NCBI RefSeq assembly: GCF_902810435.1
Contig: NZ_LR778174.1
Location: 372,001 to 436,000 of the forward strand
DNA: 64,000 nt
Source of the DNA: Veillonella parvula
GTDB taxonomy: Bacteria; Bacillota; Negativicutes; Veillonellales; Veillonellaceae
Direction of reading: 5' to 3'
Both the position numbers and the translations under genes were made by a program. Below, one piece after another: positions 45,231 to 53,615 of this stretch. Positions within the stretch are counted from its first letter, which is position 1. Each line of letters opens with the position of its first letter. The notes under the pieces were generated by a model that searched no databases, was not told the DNA's origin, and was given only the letters and a program-made list of their open reading frames with translations.

Positions 45231-47528
45231 ATGCTGGAACGAGAAATTGAAAATTTGTTAGAACAAATTTTAAGAAACTGTGGTTGGATTGTTGATGTTG
45301 GTGTAAAAAATAGACAAGTATATCGTCAGCAACCTAGGTCTACTGATGAAATAAATAAATTAAAAGTTAATGGGATTCAAACATTTCCTGATTTTATTCT
45401 ATATGAAGATGAAAATATTGCAGTACCAATAGCAGTTATTGAGGCAAAAAGAGTCGAATATAAAAACTTAGAAAAAGCAAAAGAACAGGGGCTTAATTAT
45501 GCTAAAGCTCTTGGTGCTAGATTTCTATTTTTGTATAATGCGAATCGCTTTATTGCATATTATGTTCCTACTGAGGAAGTTCTTTTGATTGATAATGAAG
45601 AGGTTAATGGTATGTTACCATTGGCACAACTTCGTTTATTTAATGGGCGTAAGTTAGAGCTTAATAGTAAGGTTGATATAAAATCAAAAACAGATTTAAT
45701 TAATGTTTTTAAGGTTGCAAATGATAAACTTAGAGAAGCTGGTATAAATGCTGGTATAGCAAGATTTACAGAGTTTTCTAATTTACTATTTCTTAAATTA
45801 TTAAGTGAATTAAATGAAGAGCGACATTATAATATTGCAAAACCTTTTTTATGGGATTCATATAGAAATCTAGATGGGGAAATGCTGTTAGAATATATTA
45901 ATGGGACTGTTATACCTGGACTGAATAATTTGTTTGATAGTTCTGAGACTCAACCATTATTTTCTGCTTTAAAAATTAGAAATACGATTAAATTAAAAGA
46001 AATAGTTCAAAAACTTGATACTTTAAATTTAAAGCAAATTGATACTGATATAAAAGGAGATGCTTTTGAATATTTTATTCAAAAATATAATCAAACTAAT
46101 AATGACTTAGGGGAATACTTTACTCCTCGGCATATTGTAAGATTTTTGAATGATATTATCAAGCCTACTTTTGGAGATAAAATATATGATCCATTTTGTG
46201 GTACGGGTGGGATGTTAATTATCGCATTTGAAAGAATATATCAAACGTTAGAGGAATCTGGTTTACTAGATGATACTAATTTATTAGCTCTTCGTGAAAA
46301 AACAATTTGGGGAGGAGAAGTTTCAGAGACTGCTAAAATAGCTAAGATGAATATGATTTTATCTGGTGATGGACATAGTAATATAATTCAACACGATAGT
46401 TTTTCCAATCCAGTTGAAGGTAAATATAATGTGGTTATCTCTAATATCCCCTTTAATATGGATGTATCTGAGGAACAAGCTCAATTATATTTCCCTATAA
46501 TAAAAAAAGGTAATGCTGTTTCGATTTTACATATACTTAAGGCATTGAAACGAGAAAGTGTAAAATCTCGTGCTGCAATAATTGTACCAGATGCTGTATT
46601 AAATGATAGTTCTATGTCTACTTTAAGAGAATTAATTGTTAAAAATGGGCAGTTGAGAGGCATTGTATCTTTGCCGTCTAAAGTTTTTATGCCTTATACT
46701 GAAGCTAAAACAAGTATACTTATTTTTGGGAGTGAGTGTGCTGCAAAAACAGAAGATGTATTTATTTTTAAGGTTAAAAATGATGGATATACATTAACTA
46801 CACGCAGAAGACCATTACCTGGAATTAATGATTTAGATGAATTTATAGCTTTGCATGAAGAAATGTTAAAAAAAGATTACTCTATTCGTTTAGACCATGA
46901 TAATTTATTTTATATTCCACGAGATAAGATTCTTAGAAATTCCAACAAGAGTTTATTATTATCACAATATTTTGATGCTCTTAAAGAGGGGTATATTAGA
47001 TTAGAATCTATTTTAGAACCGATTAAAGAGAAGAATGTTGAGCAATATCCAACGGCTAGTATTACTAAATCAGAGTTTTGGGGAATGCCGTTAGGAAAAG
47101 ATTTATGGGGCATAAATTTTATATCGGTAACCTCAGAAGATAATTCAAACTATAATGTAGTAAGAAAACACAATATTAGTTTTAATCCAGCTCGAGCTAA
47201 TATAGGTTCTTTTGGGATTTGTCTATCCGATAATCCTGTAGCAGTTACATCTGCTTATCCTGTATTTAAAGTAAAAGAAGACCTTAGAGGAAAGTATATT
47301 CCAGAATATATATATTTACAGTTAAGGCATAATCCTGAGGTTTTAGAGGATATAGCAGAGCGGGCATATGGTACAATTAGACAAAGTTTATCTCAGAAAG
47401 AGTTTATCAAAATTCAGATTGAAGATAAGTCTTATGAAGAACAAAAGAAAGTAGTAAATTATATTAAGGATAAATTTTTTAAAATGAAAAAGTTGGAAGA
47501 TGAACTTATTAATTTTAGAATAGAGTAA
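45231..47528 (+). CDS. Single-chain restriction-modification-specificity protein (type IIG/I-like)
   Basis: The start at 45231 has GGGGAAAG before the ATG; the TTG at 45201 does not. The 765-residue protein combines three parts. An N-terminal nuclease-like domain has Pro53-Asp54 and Glu71-Ala-Lys73 (FPDFILYED...VIEAKR), a PD-(D/E)xK pattern. An HsdM-type N6-adenine methylase follows, with motif I DPFCGTGG (320-327) and motif IV NIPF (405-408) where NPPF/Y is usual. A C-terminal target-recognition region (about 570-765) resembles half of HsdS, with YGTIRQSLSQKEFIKIQI and a closing helix. It therefore both methylates and may cut its site. No separate hsdR or hsdS is present. Low GC and isolation suggest transfer. 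Confidence 0.85.
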   Translation: MLEREIENLLEQILRNCGWIVDVGVKNRQVYRQQPRSTDEINKLKVNGIQTFPDFILYEDENIAVPIAVIEAKRVEYKNLEKAKEQGLNYAKALGARFLFLYNANRFIAYYVPTEEVLLIDNEEVNGMLPLAQLRLFNGRKLELNSKVDIKSKTDLINVFKVANDKLREAGINAGIARFTEFSNLLFLKLLSELNEERHYNIAKPFLWDSYRNLDGEMLLEYINGTVIPGLNNLFDSSETQPLFSALKIRNTIKLKEIVQKLDTLNLKQIDTDIKGDAFEYFIQKYNQTNNDLGEYFTPRHIVRFLNDIIKPTFGDKIYDPFCGTGGMLIIAFERIYQTLEESGLLDDTNLLALREKTIWGGEVSETAKIAKMNMILSGDGHSNIIQHDSFSNPVEGKYNVVISNIPFNMDVSEEQAQLYFPIIKKGNAVSILHILKALKRESVKSRAAIIVPDAVLNDSSMSTLRELIVKNGQLRGIVSLPSKVFMPYTEAKTSILIFGSECAAKTEDVFIFKVKNDGYTLTTRRRPLPGINDLDEFIALHEEMLKKDYSIRLDHDNLFYIPRDKILRNSNKSLLLSQYFDALKEGYIRLESILEPIKEKNVEQYPTASITKSEFWGMPLGKDLWGINFISVTSEDNSNYNVVRKHNISFNPARANIGSFGICLSDNPVAVTSAYPVFKVKEDLRGKYIPEYIYLQLRHNPEVLEDIAERAYGTIRQSLSQKEFIKIQIEDKSYEEQKKVVNYIKDKFFKMKKLEDELINFRIE

Positions 47529-47539
47529 TATAGAAACAT

Positions 47540-47633
47540 AATAAAAGGATGTGTCTGATTTGAACTGCCCCCCAAAAATTGAGTTCAATTTTTGGGGGGG
47601 CAGTTCAATTTTATAAGGACACATCCTTTTATT
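47540..47633. repeat. 94-base near-perfect inverted repeat, IS-end-like, between R-M gene and dapL
   Basis: Outer arms AATAAAAGGATGTGTC (47540-47555) and GACACATCCTTTTATT (47618-47633) are perfectly inverted. Inside, TTGAACTGCCCCCCAAAAAT and its inversion, which differs by one extra G, leave a tiny loop. It can act as a bidirectional terminator. The TGAACTGCCCCCC core resembles IS3-family terminal repeats, so it could be two abutted IS ends. Confidence 0.75.
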
Positions 47634-47634
47634 A

Positions 47635-48864
47635 TTAGAATTGTAATGTTTTGATTCTTTCAACGGCACGAATTGTATTTTCACGGCTACCGAATGCTGT
47701 CAAACGAAGGTAACCTTCACCATGAGGGCCAAAGCCAGAGCCTGGTGTAGATACGATTTGAACTTGTTCGAGCAAGATGTCGAATAATTCCCAGCTAGTC
47801 ATGTTGCCAGGTGTTTTTAGCCAAATATATGGAGCGTCCACACCGCCATATACAGTAAGGCCGATAGATTCAAGACCCTCTTTGATGATGCGGGCATTTT
47901 CTTTATAGTACGCAATGTTTGCACGTGTTTGTTCACGACCTTCTTTTGTGTATACTGCTTCAGCACCGCGTTGGATGATGTAAGGAACACCATTGAATTT
48001 AGTGCATTGACGACGGTTCCACATAGGATTTAGCGGTTGGCGTTCACCAGATTTAGTTTTGCCAGTTACTTCTTTAGGTACTACGGCGTAAGCACAACGT
48101 GTACCAGTGAAACCTGCAGTTTTGGAGAAGGACCGGAACTCGATAGCTACTTCTCGAGCACCTTCGATTTCGTAGATAGATTTTACAGTATCTTCTGTGC
48201 TGATGAAAGCTTCGTAAGCGGAGTCAAACATCAAAATCGCATCATTATCTTTACACCATTTGATCCATTCTGCTAAACGAGCACGGCTCAAAACAGTACC
48301 GGTTGGATTGTTAGGTGAGCAAAGATATACGATGTCTACACGTTCAGAAGGGAATTCTGGAGAGAAGTTATTTTCTGCGTAAGTAGGGAGGTATACAACC
48401 TTTTGGAAGATGCCATCTACAGCTTCGCCAGTACGACCACCCATAACGTTGGAGTCTAAGTATACTGGGTACACAGGATCTGTGATAGCAATGATGTTAT
48501 CTTCGCTGAATAACTCTTGGATATTACCAACGTCAGATTTTGCACCATCGGAAACGAATACTTCGTCAATAGCTATATCTACGCCTAATGGTTTGTAATC
48601 GCCATCAACAATAGCTTGACGTAAGAAATCATATCCTTGTTCAGGACCATAACCTCGGAATGTTTCTGCTTTTCCCATTTCTTGAACAGCTTTACTCATA
48701 GCATCGATAATTGCTGGAGCAAGAGGTAATGTAACATCGCCGATACCAAGACGAATAATATCTGCATCTGGATGAGCAGTTTGGTACTCATTTACCTTTT
48801 TAGCAATATTAGCAAATAAATAAGAACCTTGAAGGTTTAAGTAGTTTTCATTGATATTAGCCAT
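47635..48864 (-). CDS. dapL: LL-diaminopimelate aminotransferase DapL
   Basis: The 409-residue PLP enzyme converts tetrahydrodipicolinate directly to LL-DAP with glutamate. The N-terminus has the DapL pattern [60 protein letters not shown] and [33 protein letters not shown] and [10 protein letters not shown] are also present. The PLP lysine is in [17 protein letters not shown], and Arg near the end binds the carboxylate ([12 protein letters not shown]). AGGAGT is upstream on the minus strand. Together with Ddh (41403-42374) two routes to meso-DAP are encoded in this window. Confidence 0.96.
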   Translation of the reverse strand: MANINENYLNLQGSYLFANIAKKVNEYQTAHPDADIIRLGIGDVTLPLAPAIIDAMSKAVQEMGKAETFRGYGPEQGYDFLRQAIVDGDYKPLGVDIAIDEVFVSDGAKSDVGNIQELFSEDNIIAITDPVYPVYLDSNVMGGRTGEAVDGIFQKVVYLPTYAENNFSPEFPSERVDIVYLCSPNNPTGTVLSRARLAEWIKWCKDNDAILMFDSAYEAFISTEDTVKSIYEIEGAREVAIEFRSFSKTAGFTGTRCAYAVVPKEVTGKTKSGERQPLNPMWNRRQCTKFNGVPYIIQRGAEAVYTKEGREQTRANIAYYKENARIIKEGLESIGLTVYGGVDAPYIWLKTPGNMTSWELFDILLEQVQIVSTPGSGFGPHGEGYLRLTAFGSRENTIRAVERIKTLQF

Positions 48865-49057
48865 GATGACTCCTTTTTATAATCAGATTTCTCTATATAT
48901 AGTAAATTATATAGAATAATGACGCAAGGATTTTCTATAGAATTTCTGATTTATGTAAATATTGTTTAAGTTTATGACTATAAAAGGTCGCATTATGAGG
49001 AATTTATTAGTCATACTATTTGTTTTATAATTTCTTTTAGAAATTCTGTTTATGGTG
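48865..49057 (-). other. Upstream region of dapL, no gene seen
   Basis: About 190 AT-rich bases between dapL and the RNA promoter at 49058. They should hold the dapL promoter on the minus strand, but no confident -35/-10 pair was identified. Confidence 0.35.
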
Positions 49058-49063
49058 TATAAT
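49058..49063 (+). promoter_or_regulatory. -10 element of the putative RNA at 49070-49256
   Basis: TATAAT preceded by TG; TTTTAG/TTTAGA lies 16-17 bases upstream as a poor -35. Transcription would begin near 49070. Confidence 0.5.
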
Positions 49064-49069
49064 AAGTAA

Positions 49070-49256
49070 AAAGAGAGCCATCGACGTGTGGTAGCGTTAG
49101 GCTCATCTTATAAATACTTTTTAAGGGTTGCCTAGCGTGCGAGTATTTTGAATACTCTGTTGCGTTAGGCTTTTGTCTTTATACTATTTGAATAGTGCAA
49201 AGAGTGATATTACTATAGACCAATTTTTGCGTAGTATTTTACTACGCTTTTTTATT
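49070..49256 (+). ncRNA. Putative structured noncoding RNA with two terminators
   Basis: A promoter is followed by a GAGCC/GGCTC stem (49075-49079 with 49100-49104) and then a strong hairpin, GCCTAGCG with GCGTTAGGC around GAGTATT-TTG-AATACTC (49130-49170), with TTTTGTCTTT. A second terminator, GCGTAGTA/TACTACGC with a run of T, lies at 49229-49253. GCGTTAGGCT occurs twice (49094-49103 and 49162-49171), so both copies can pair with GCCTAGCG (49130-49137), giving mutually exclusive structures. The class is not recognised. Confidence 0.55.
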
Positions 49257-49294
49257 GAAAAAATCAAAACTTTATATAGCATTAATTTTATTTC

Positions 49295-49303
49295 TGATAT
49301 AAT
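49295..49303 (+). promoter_or_regulatory. Extended -10 promoter of the MFS gene
   Basis: TGATATAAT is a perfect extended -10 downstream of both terminators, so the transporter gene need not be transcribed from the RNA promoter at 49058. Confidence 0.6.
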
Positions 49304-49352
49304 TTAAATACATACATATGATAGTGCGGTTTTATATGAAAGTGGTGTCTTT

Positions 49353-50537
49353 ATGCTGACGATTAGCAATAAGGGATGGCTTTTTACGTCTATATTAAGT
49401 GCTTTGATGGCGTTTACATCGTTGTCGACGGATATTTATTTGCCTGCCATGCCTGAGATGGGGCGTGACCTCAATGGTGATGCGGAGCTTACGTTGACGG
49501 GGTTCTTAATTGGGTTTGCGCTAGCTCAGCTTTTTTGGGGCGCCGTTAGCGATAAAATTGGTCGTAAGAAGCCACTGATTATAGGGATAGTTTTATTTAT
49601 TATTGGTTCTGTAGGCTGTGCCTTGAGTTCCTCTATGATGGAGTTATTGGCTTGGCGTGTGTTTCAGGCCTTTGGTGCCTGTGTAGGACCGATGCTATCG
49701 CGGGCTATGATTCGGGATTTATATGGTCGGACTGAGGCGGCTAAAATGTTGTCTACATTGGCCATCGTTATGGCTATAGCGCCTATAGCAGGCCCAATGT
49801 TAGCAGGACATTTACTTGTATGGTATACATGGCATTCTATATTCTGGTTGCTTGTTGGTATAGGGCTTTTAATGCTCGTTGCCGTATTGGTGATTCCTGA
49901 GACACATCCCTTAGAAAAACGTAGTAAAAAGTCTATAGGTCATACCTATAATAATTATTGGATTTTATTGCGCAATAAAGGGTTTATGAAATATACCCTA
50001 TGTGTTAGCTCATTTTATATTGCCATTTATGCGTTTTTAACGGGATCGCCTTATGTATATATAGATGTGTATGAAGTGCCCAAAGAATATTTTGGTTATC
50101 TCTTTTCTGTCAATATTATTGGTGTTATGTTGTTAAGTGCTATTAATCGTCGTATTGTAAGTGCTATACGCCTTGATAGACTATTGAAATATGCCACACT
50201 ATTTGCTGCTGTTTGTGTATCCATTGTTATGGGCTTGATGTTCTTAGGTTACCATTCATTGTGGTTAATCGTTATTGGCTGTTTTTTATTCTTCTCCATG
50301 AACGGTATCATTGCCGCTGTAACTAATGCATTAGCTTTAGATAGAGCAGGTAGAATGGCTGGATCTGGGGCGGCACTATTAGGTGCCATGCAATATGGTA
50401 GTGGTATTGTGTCATCGTTGATACTTACCTTCTTACCAAATGATACGGCCTATCCTATGATGGGGGTAATAGCCATATTTGTAAGTATCTGTGCTATGAT
50501 TGCCTTTCCTGAGGATGAAAAATATAATCGTATATAA
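49353..50537 (+). CDS. Bcr/CflA-family MFS drug efflux transporter
   Basis: The 394-residue, twelve-helix protein has the Bcr/CflA start MAFTSLSTDIYLPAMPEMGRDL and LTLTGFLIGFALAQLFWGAVSDKIGRKKPL (motif A region). AWRVFQAFGACVGPMLSRAMIRDLYGR and the motif C-like IAPIAGPMLAGHLL follow. It is a proton-coupled exporter; family members pump drugs, sulfonamides or dipeptides. The ribosome binding site is GTGGTG. It has its own extended -10 promoter downstream of a putative RNA. The substrate is unknown. Confidence 0.92.
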   Translation: MLTISNKGWLFTSILSALMAFTSLSTDIYLPAMPEMGRDLNGDAELTLTGFLIGFALAQLFWGAVSDKIGRKKPLIIGIVLFIIGSVGCALSSSMMELLAWRVFQAFGACVGPMLSRAMIRDLYGRTEAAKMLSTLAIVMAIAPIAGPMLAGHLLVWYTWHSIFWLLVGIGLLMLVAVLVIPETHPLEKRSKKSIGHTYNNYWILLRNKGFMKYTLCVSSFYIAIYAFLTGSPYVYIDVYEVPKEYFGYLFSVNIIGVMLLSAINRRIVSAIRLDRLLKYATLFAAVCVSIVMGLMFLGYHSLWLIVIGCFLFFSMNGIIAAVTNALALDRAGRMAGSGAALLGAMQYGSGIVSSLILTFLPNDTAYPMMGVIAIFVSICAMIAFPEDEKYNRI

Positions 50538-50619
50538 TATTGGTGAAAGCAAGGGCTTAAATTGAGTCCTTGCTTTCATTATTTTTTTAGGTTATAATAG
50601 TAAGGCTTATTGATGGTAA

Positions 50620-50662
50620 GCACTTCCTACCCCTATGTGTCGATAGGGGCATTAGTCCGAAA
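50620..50662 (+). promoter_or_regulatory. Possible S6:S18-binding leader of rpsF
   Basis: The leader just before rpsF contains a CCCCTAT/ATAGGGG stem (about 50630-50649) followed by CATTAGTCCGAAAG. rpsF mRNA leaders in many bacteria form a hairpin with a CCG that mimics the S18/S6 site on 16S rRNA. This one has a stem and a CCG but I could not confirm the consensus. Confidence 0.4.
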
Positions 50663-50678
50663 GAGGAGGTGATTTTGT

Positions 50679-50963
50679 ATGAACAAATACGAAGTCATGT
50701 TTATTGTGAAACCAGCTGAAGAGGAAGCAACTAACGCTGTTATTGAAAAAGTAGAAGCTTTAATTGCTCGTGTAGGCGGCACAGTAGAAAAGGTAGATCG
50801 TTGGGGCAAGCGCCGTCTTGCTTACGCGGTGAAGAAATTCACTGACGGTTTCTATGTATTGATTAACTTTGAGGCAGCTCCTGCTGAAATCAAAGAAATC
50901 GATCGTGTATTGAAAATCAACGATGAAGTCCTAAGACATCTAATTGTTAAACACGAAGCATAA
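50679..50963 (+). CDS. rpsF: 30S ribosomal protein bS6
   Basis: The 94-residue protein begins MNKYEVMFIVKPAEEEATN and has the S6 core VEKVDRWGKRRLAYAVKKFTDGFYVLINFEA. It binds S18 in the small-subunit platform. AGGAGGTGA lies before the ATG. It heads the rpsF-ssb-rpsR operon and probably senses free S6:S18 through its leader. Its C-terminus is short, without the acidic tail of some S6 proteins. Confidence 0.97.
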   Translation: MNKYEVMFIVKPAEEEATNAVIEKVEALIARVGGTVEKVDRWGKRRLAYAVKKFTDGFYVLINFEAAPAEIKEIDRVLKINDEVLRHLIVKHEA

Positions 50964-50982
50964 TTAAAGCCTGGAGGAAAAC

Positions 50983-51381
50983 ATGAACTCTGTACAAATT
51001 CTAGGTAATTTAGCTCGTGATCCTGAAGTACGCTATACCAAAACTGGTCGTGCGGTAGCAACTTTCACAGTAGCTGCCACAAATACCTATATTGATTCCA
51101 CAACAAATGAGACGAAAGAACAAACTGCTTTCATCAACTGCGTTGCTTGGGGTAAACTTGGTGAAGCGGCAGGCAATCTTCGTAAAGGCAGTCGTTGCTT
51201 TGTAGAAGGTCGTTTGCAAACTCGTTCTTACGAGACTCAGGACGGTCAAAAACGGTACGTTACTGAAGTGGTAGCGAACTTTGTGGGCCAATCCCTTGAT
51301 ATGAATACTAATTCTTTCGAAGGTGGGTCCAATTTTGATAGTTTCAGTACAGGCGGCGATGACGAAAACATCCCGTTCTAG
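50983..51381 (+). CDS. ssb: Single-stranded DNA-binding protein Ssb
   Basis: The 132-residue OB-fold protein starts MNSVQILGNLARDPEVRYTK and has FTVAATNTYIDS, FINCVAWGKLGEAAGN, KGSRCFVEGRLQTRSYETQDG and QKRYVTEVVA. The C-terminus ends in the acidic tip GDDENIPF, needed for partner binding. The linker is short, making it smaller than usual (about 170). It coats single-stranded DNA in replication and repair. GGAGG precedes the start, 19 bases after rpsF, the usual Firmicute order. Confidence 0.97.
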   Translation: MNSVQILGNLARDPEVRYTKTGRAVATFTVAATNTYIDSTTNETKEQTAFINCVAWGKLGEAAGNLRKGSRCFVEGRLQTRSYETQDGQKRYVTEVVANFVGQSLDMNTNSFEGGSNFDSFSTGGDDENIPF

Positions 51382-51420
51382 TGTCAGGGACTCCTACTAA
51401 TTCGAAAAGGAGGATTCGCA

Positions 51421-51651
51421 ATGAGAAGAGATAGAGGCAGAAAGCCAAGAAGAAAAGTATGCATTTTCTGTGCAGACCATATCGATCAAATCGACTATAA
51501 AGATGTTGCTAAACTTCGTCGTTTTACGACTGAACGCGGTAAAATCTTACCTCGTCGTATTTCCGGTACTTGCGCAAAACATCAACGCAAATTGACTACA
51601 TCTATCAAACGTGCACGTGCAATTGCTTTATTGCCATTCACTGCTGAATAA
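51421..51651 (+). CDS. rpsR: 30S ribosomal protein bS18
   Basis: The 76-residue basic protein starts [21 protein letters not shown] and has [35 protein letters not shown], the S18 signature. The Cys pair in CIFC and Cys-x3-His in TCAKH are the zinc-binding (C+) form. It binds S6 on the platform of the small subunit. AGGAGG lies before ATG. It ends the operon, with a strong terminator at 51662-51697. Confidence 0.98.
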   Translation: MRRDRGRKPRRKVCIFCADHIDQIDYKDVAKLRRFTTERGKILPRRISGTCAKHQRKLTTSIKRARAIALLPFTAE

Positions 51652-51661
51652 TTGATGAATC

Positions 51662-51697
51662 AAGGCGGTACAACCATTTGGTTGTACCGCCTTTTTG
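51662..51697 (+). terminator. Terminator after rpsR
   Basis: GGCGGTACAAC pairs with GTTGTACCGCC (11 bp, 6-base loop) followed by TTTTTGCG. Confidence 0.92.
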
Positions 51698-52076
51698 CGT
51701 TCTTTGGAACGGCTATATAATTTTAATGATTCTATTTTTCTAATGGATCATAAACCGAAATGGTAGAAAATTATAGTTGTAAGGAATATTAGTATGTTAC
51801 GATAGTCATTAATCTCTTTGATAAAATAGTAGAGGTGCATTTTGATGTATTGTTAAGTGTGGTTTATAAATATATAATTTTTATAGATAAATATATATAA
51901 TTTATTAAAAGATTATAGATTTTTTTCGAATAGGACTATAAAAATTAGATGAAGTATTATATAATAATATCTACAGTATGTATTACAGTAGAATAGTAAA
52001 ATAAATCCATTGATAATGTACGTTACTATTGCAGTATTATACAATTAGTATTAATGATAAGGGAGATTGTAAGACT
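51698..52076 (+). other. AT-rich spacer after the rpsF-ssb-rpsR operon
   Basis: About 380 strongly AT-rich bases. Several -10-like elements occur near the right end (for example TATATAATAATATC near 51958), suggesting a promoter for the exported protein that follows. No coding frame with a ribosome binding site or RNA gene was recognised. Confidence 0.4.
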
Positions 52077-52763
52077 TTGAAAAGAGTATTAACCTTAACA
52101 TTAGCCGTGGCCATCGTTGCCGGTGGCTATATGTTTGAGGCTAATGGGGCGGGAGAACAACCTTCTAAACAGGCACCATCTATATCTGAGATAAATATAT
52201 ATACGCCAAAAGAGCTTAATGCACGTCAGAAAGACTTGGTTGAAATCGGCCGCTATACTGCGTCTGGTGATCAAGGTGCATTAAAGAGTGCAATTGCATC
52301 TGCTATTGAGCGAGGCACGTTGACGCCGCAAGAGGTGAGTATTGCCATTCGTCAACTTTACTCTGCTGCGGGCTTGAAACAAATGAATGCTGCTTTAGCT
52401 ACATTTGATCAACTACGTGATGAACGCCCTGAGTTTGGCGATGAGTACGAAAAATTGGTTCCAAAGCAAACAGGACTTAGTGCTTTATTGGGGAATGGCA
52501 CTAATGGGGCACCTTTAACAAAGCCGAAAGCTGAGGAAACAAAAGAGGGGGTTCAATATAATACGTTCCGTATGAAAAAACCAAAACCTCAAAATCGTAA
52601 TCGTTCACGTTTAGGTAAATTGGACCGTGAATTGGTCGCTGCGGCAGCACTAGGTACTCGAGTTGGTAAAAATAATCTTTTCACTGCAGCTGAAAAGAGT
52701 TTATCTGAACTTGGCCTAAGTCAATATCAAATTGAAAACTTAGAAGCTATGATTTTCCAATAA
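52077..52763 (+). CDS. Exported protein of unknown function
   Basis: TTG at 52077, with GGGAGA ten bases upstream, gives a proper signal peptide (MKRVLTLTLAVAIVAGGYMFEANGA). The upstream TTG at 52029 would put a hydrophilic tail before it. The 228-residue product is otherwise soluble, with helical stretches EIGRYTASGDQGALKSAIASAI and SIAIRQLYSAAGLKQMNAAL. A Lys/Arg/Asn-rich linker (MKKPKPQNRNRSRLGKLD) precedes a C-terminal helix pair ending LSQYQIENLEAMIFQ. I do not recognise a family. It stands alone with a terminator behind it. It may be periplasmic or wall-associated. Confidence 0.65.
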   Translation: MKRVLTLTLAVAIVAGGYMFEANGAGEQPSKQAPSISEINIYTPKELNARQKDLVEIGRYTASGDQGALKSAIASAIERGTLTPQEVSIAIRQLYSAAGLKQMNAALATFDQLRDERPEFGDEYEKLVPKQTGLSALLGNGTNGAPLTKPKAEETKEGVQYNTFRMKKPKPQNRNRSRLGKLDRELVAAAALGTRVGKNNLFTAAEKSLSELGLSQYQIENLEAMIFQ

Positions 52764-52768
52764 AATGT

Positions 52769-52800
52769 AGACCTACTTCTTTCGGAAGTAGGTCTTTTCT
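52769..52800 (+). terminator. Terminator after the exported-protein gene
   Basis: AGACCTACTTC pairs perfectly with GAAGTAGGTCT (11 bp, 5-base loop) followed by TTTCTTATG. Confidence 0.88.
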
Positions 52801-52954
52801 TATGGCTTTTACGTTCACAGTTCCATTGATTAGGGTTAAATCCATAGAATGTAATTGACGTTTAAGGTCCCCTTTTCTATAATTAATAAGATAGGTATAT
52901 GACCTGTAATAATAAATATAAATATATTATTAAAAATAGATGTAAGGAGAAAGT

Positions 52955-53614
52955 ATGCGCCTTCGTAGAAAACCATGGATTGATGAAGCTATCCACGAAT
53001 ATGACTCTCACATCATTTTGTCTGGTCAAGAAGAGCACAAAGGCAAATGGCGTGAATTATTTGAGCATCCTGAGTACCCATTATATATGGAACTAGGGAC
53101 GGGGAAAGGTCGCTTTATTGCGGGGATGTCTGAAGCGTATCCAAATGCTAACTTCGTAGGTTTTGAAGTACAAATGGGTGTTATCTATTATGCAGCACAA
53201 AAAATCTTTGAAGGAGAGCGAAACAATGCAAAGGTCTCTCTATTTGATATTGCAGGTATCGAAGAGATAGTGGCACCTGGAGAAGTTGATCGTTTCTATA
53301 TTAACTTCTGTGATCCTTGGCCTAAGGCTAAACATGCAAAACGCCGCCTTACATATCACACATTCCTTGATCGTTATGCCCGCCTTTTGAAAGATGGTGG
53401 AGAAGTTCACTTTAAGACAGATAATGAAGGGTTGTTCATGTTCTCTCTTGAAGAGTTTAAAGCGTGTGGTTGGGAGCTTAAAAATGTAACGTATGATTTA
53501 CATAGCACAGACCTTCCAAATGTAAAAACTGAGTATGAAGAGAAATTTAGTAAAAAAGGACAACCTATTTTTCGCTTAGAAGCAATTAAGCCAAAAGTTC
53601 AAAAGGAGGCTTAA
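52955..53614 (+). CDS. trmB: tRNA (guanine-N7-)-methyltransferase TrmB
   Basis: The 219-residue enzyme methylates G46 of tRNA using S-adenosylmethionine. It has the TrmB SAM motif LYMELGTGKGRFIAGMSEAY, FVGFEVQMGVIYYAA, and the signature INFCDPWPKAKHAKRRLTY. EVHFKTDNEGLFMFSLEEF and a final TEYEEKFSKKGQPIFRLEA are also typical. AAGGAGAAAG precedes ATG. The next gene begins one base after its stop, so they are co-transcribed, as trmB and a SEDS gene need not be related in function. Confidence 0.97.
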   Translation: MRLRRKPWIDEAIHEYDSHIILSGQEEHKGKWRELFEHPEYPLYMELGTGKGRFIAGMSEAYPNANFVGFEVQMGVIYYAAQKIFEGERNNAKVSLFDIAGIEEIVAPGEVDRFYINFCDPWPKAKHAKRRLTYHTFLDRYARLLKDGGEVHFKTDNEGLFMFSLEEFKACGWELKNVTYDLHSTDLPNVKTEYEEKFSKKGQPIFRLEAIKPKVQKEA

Positions 53615-53615
53615 C

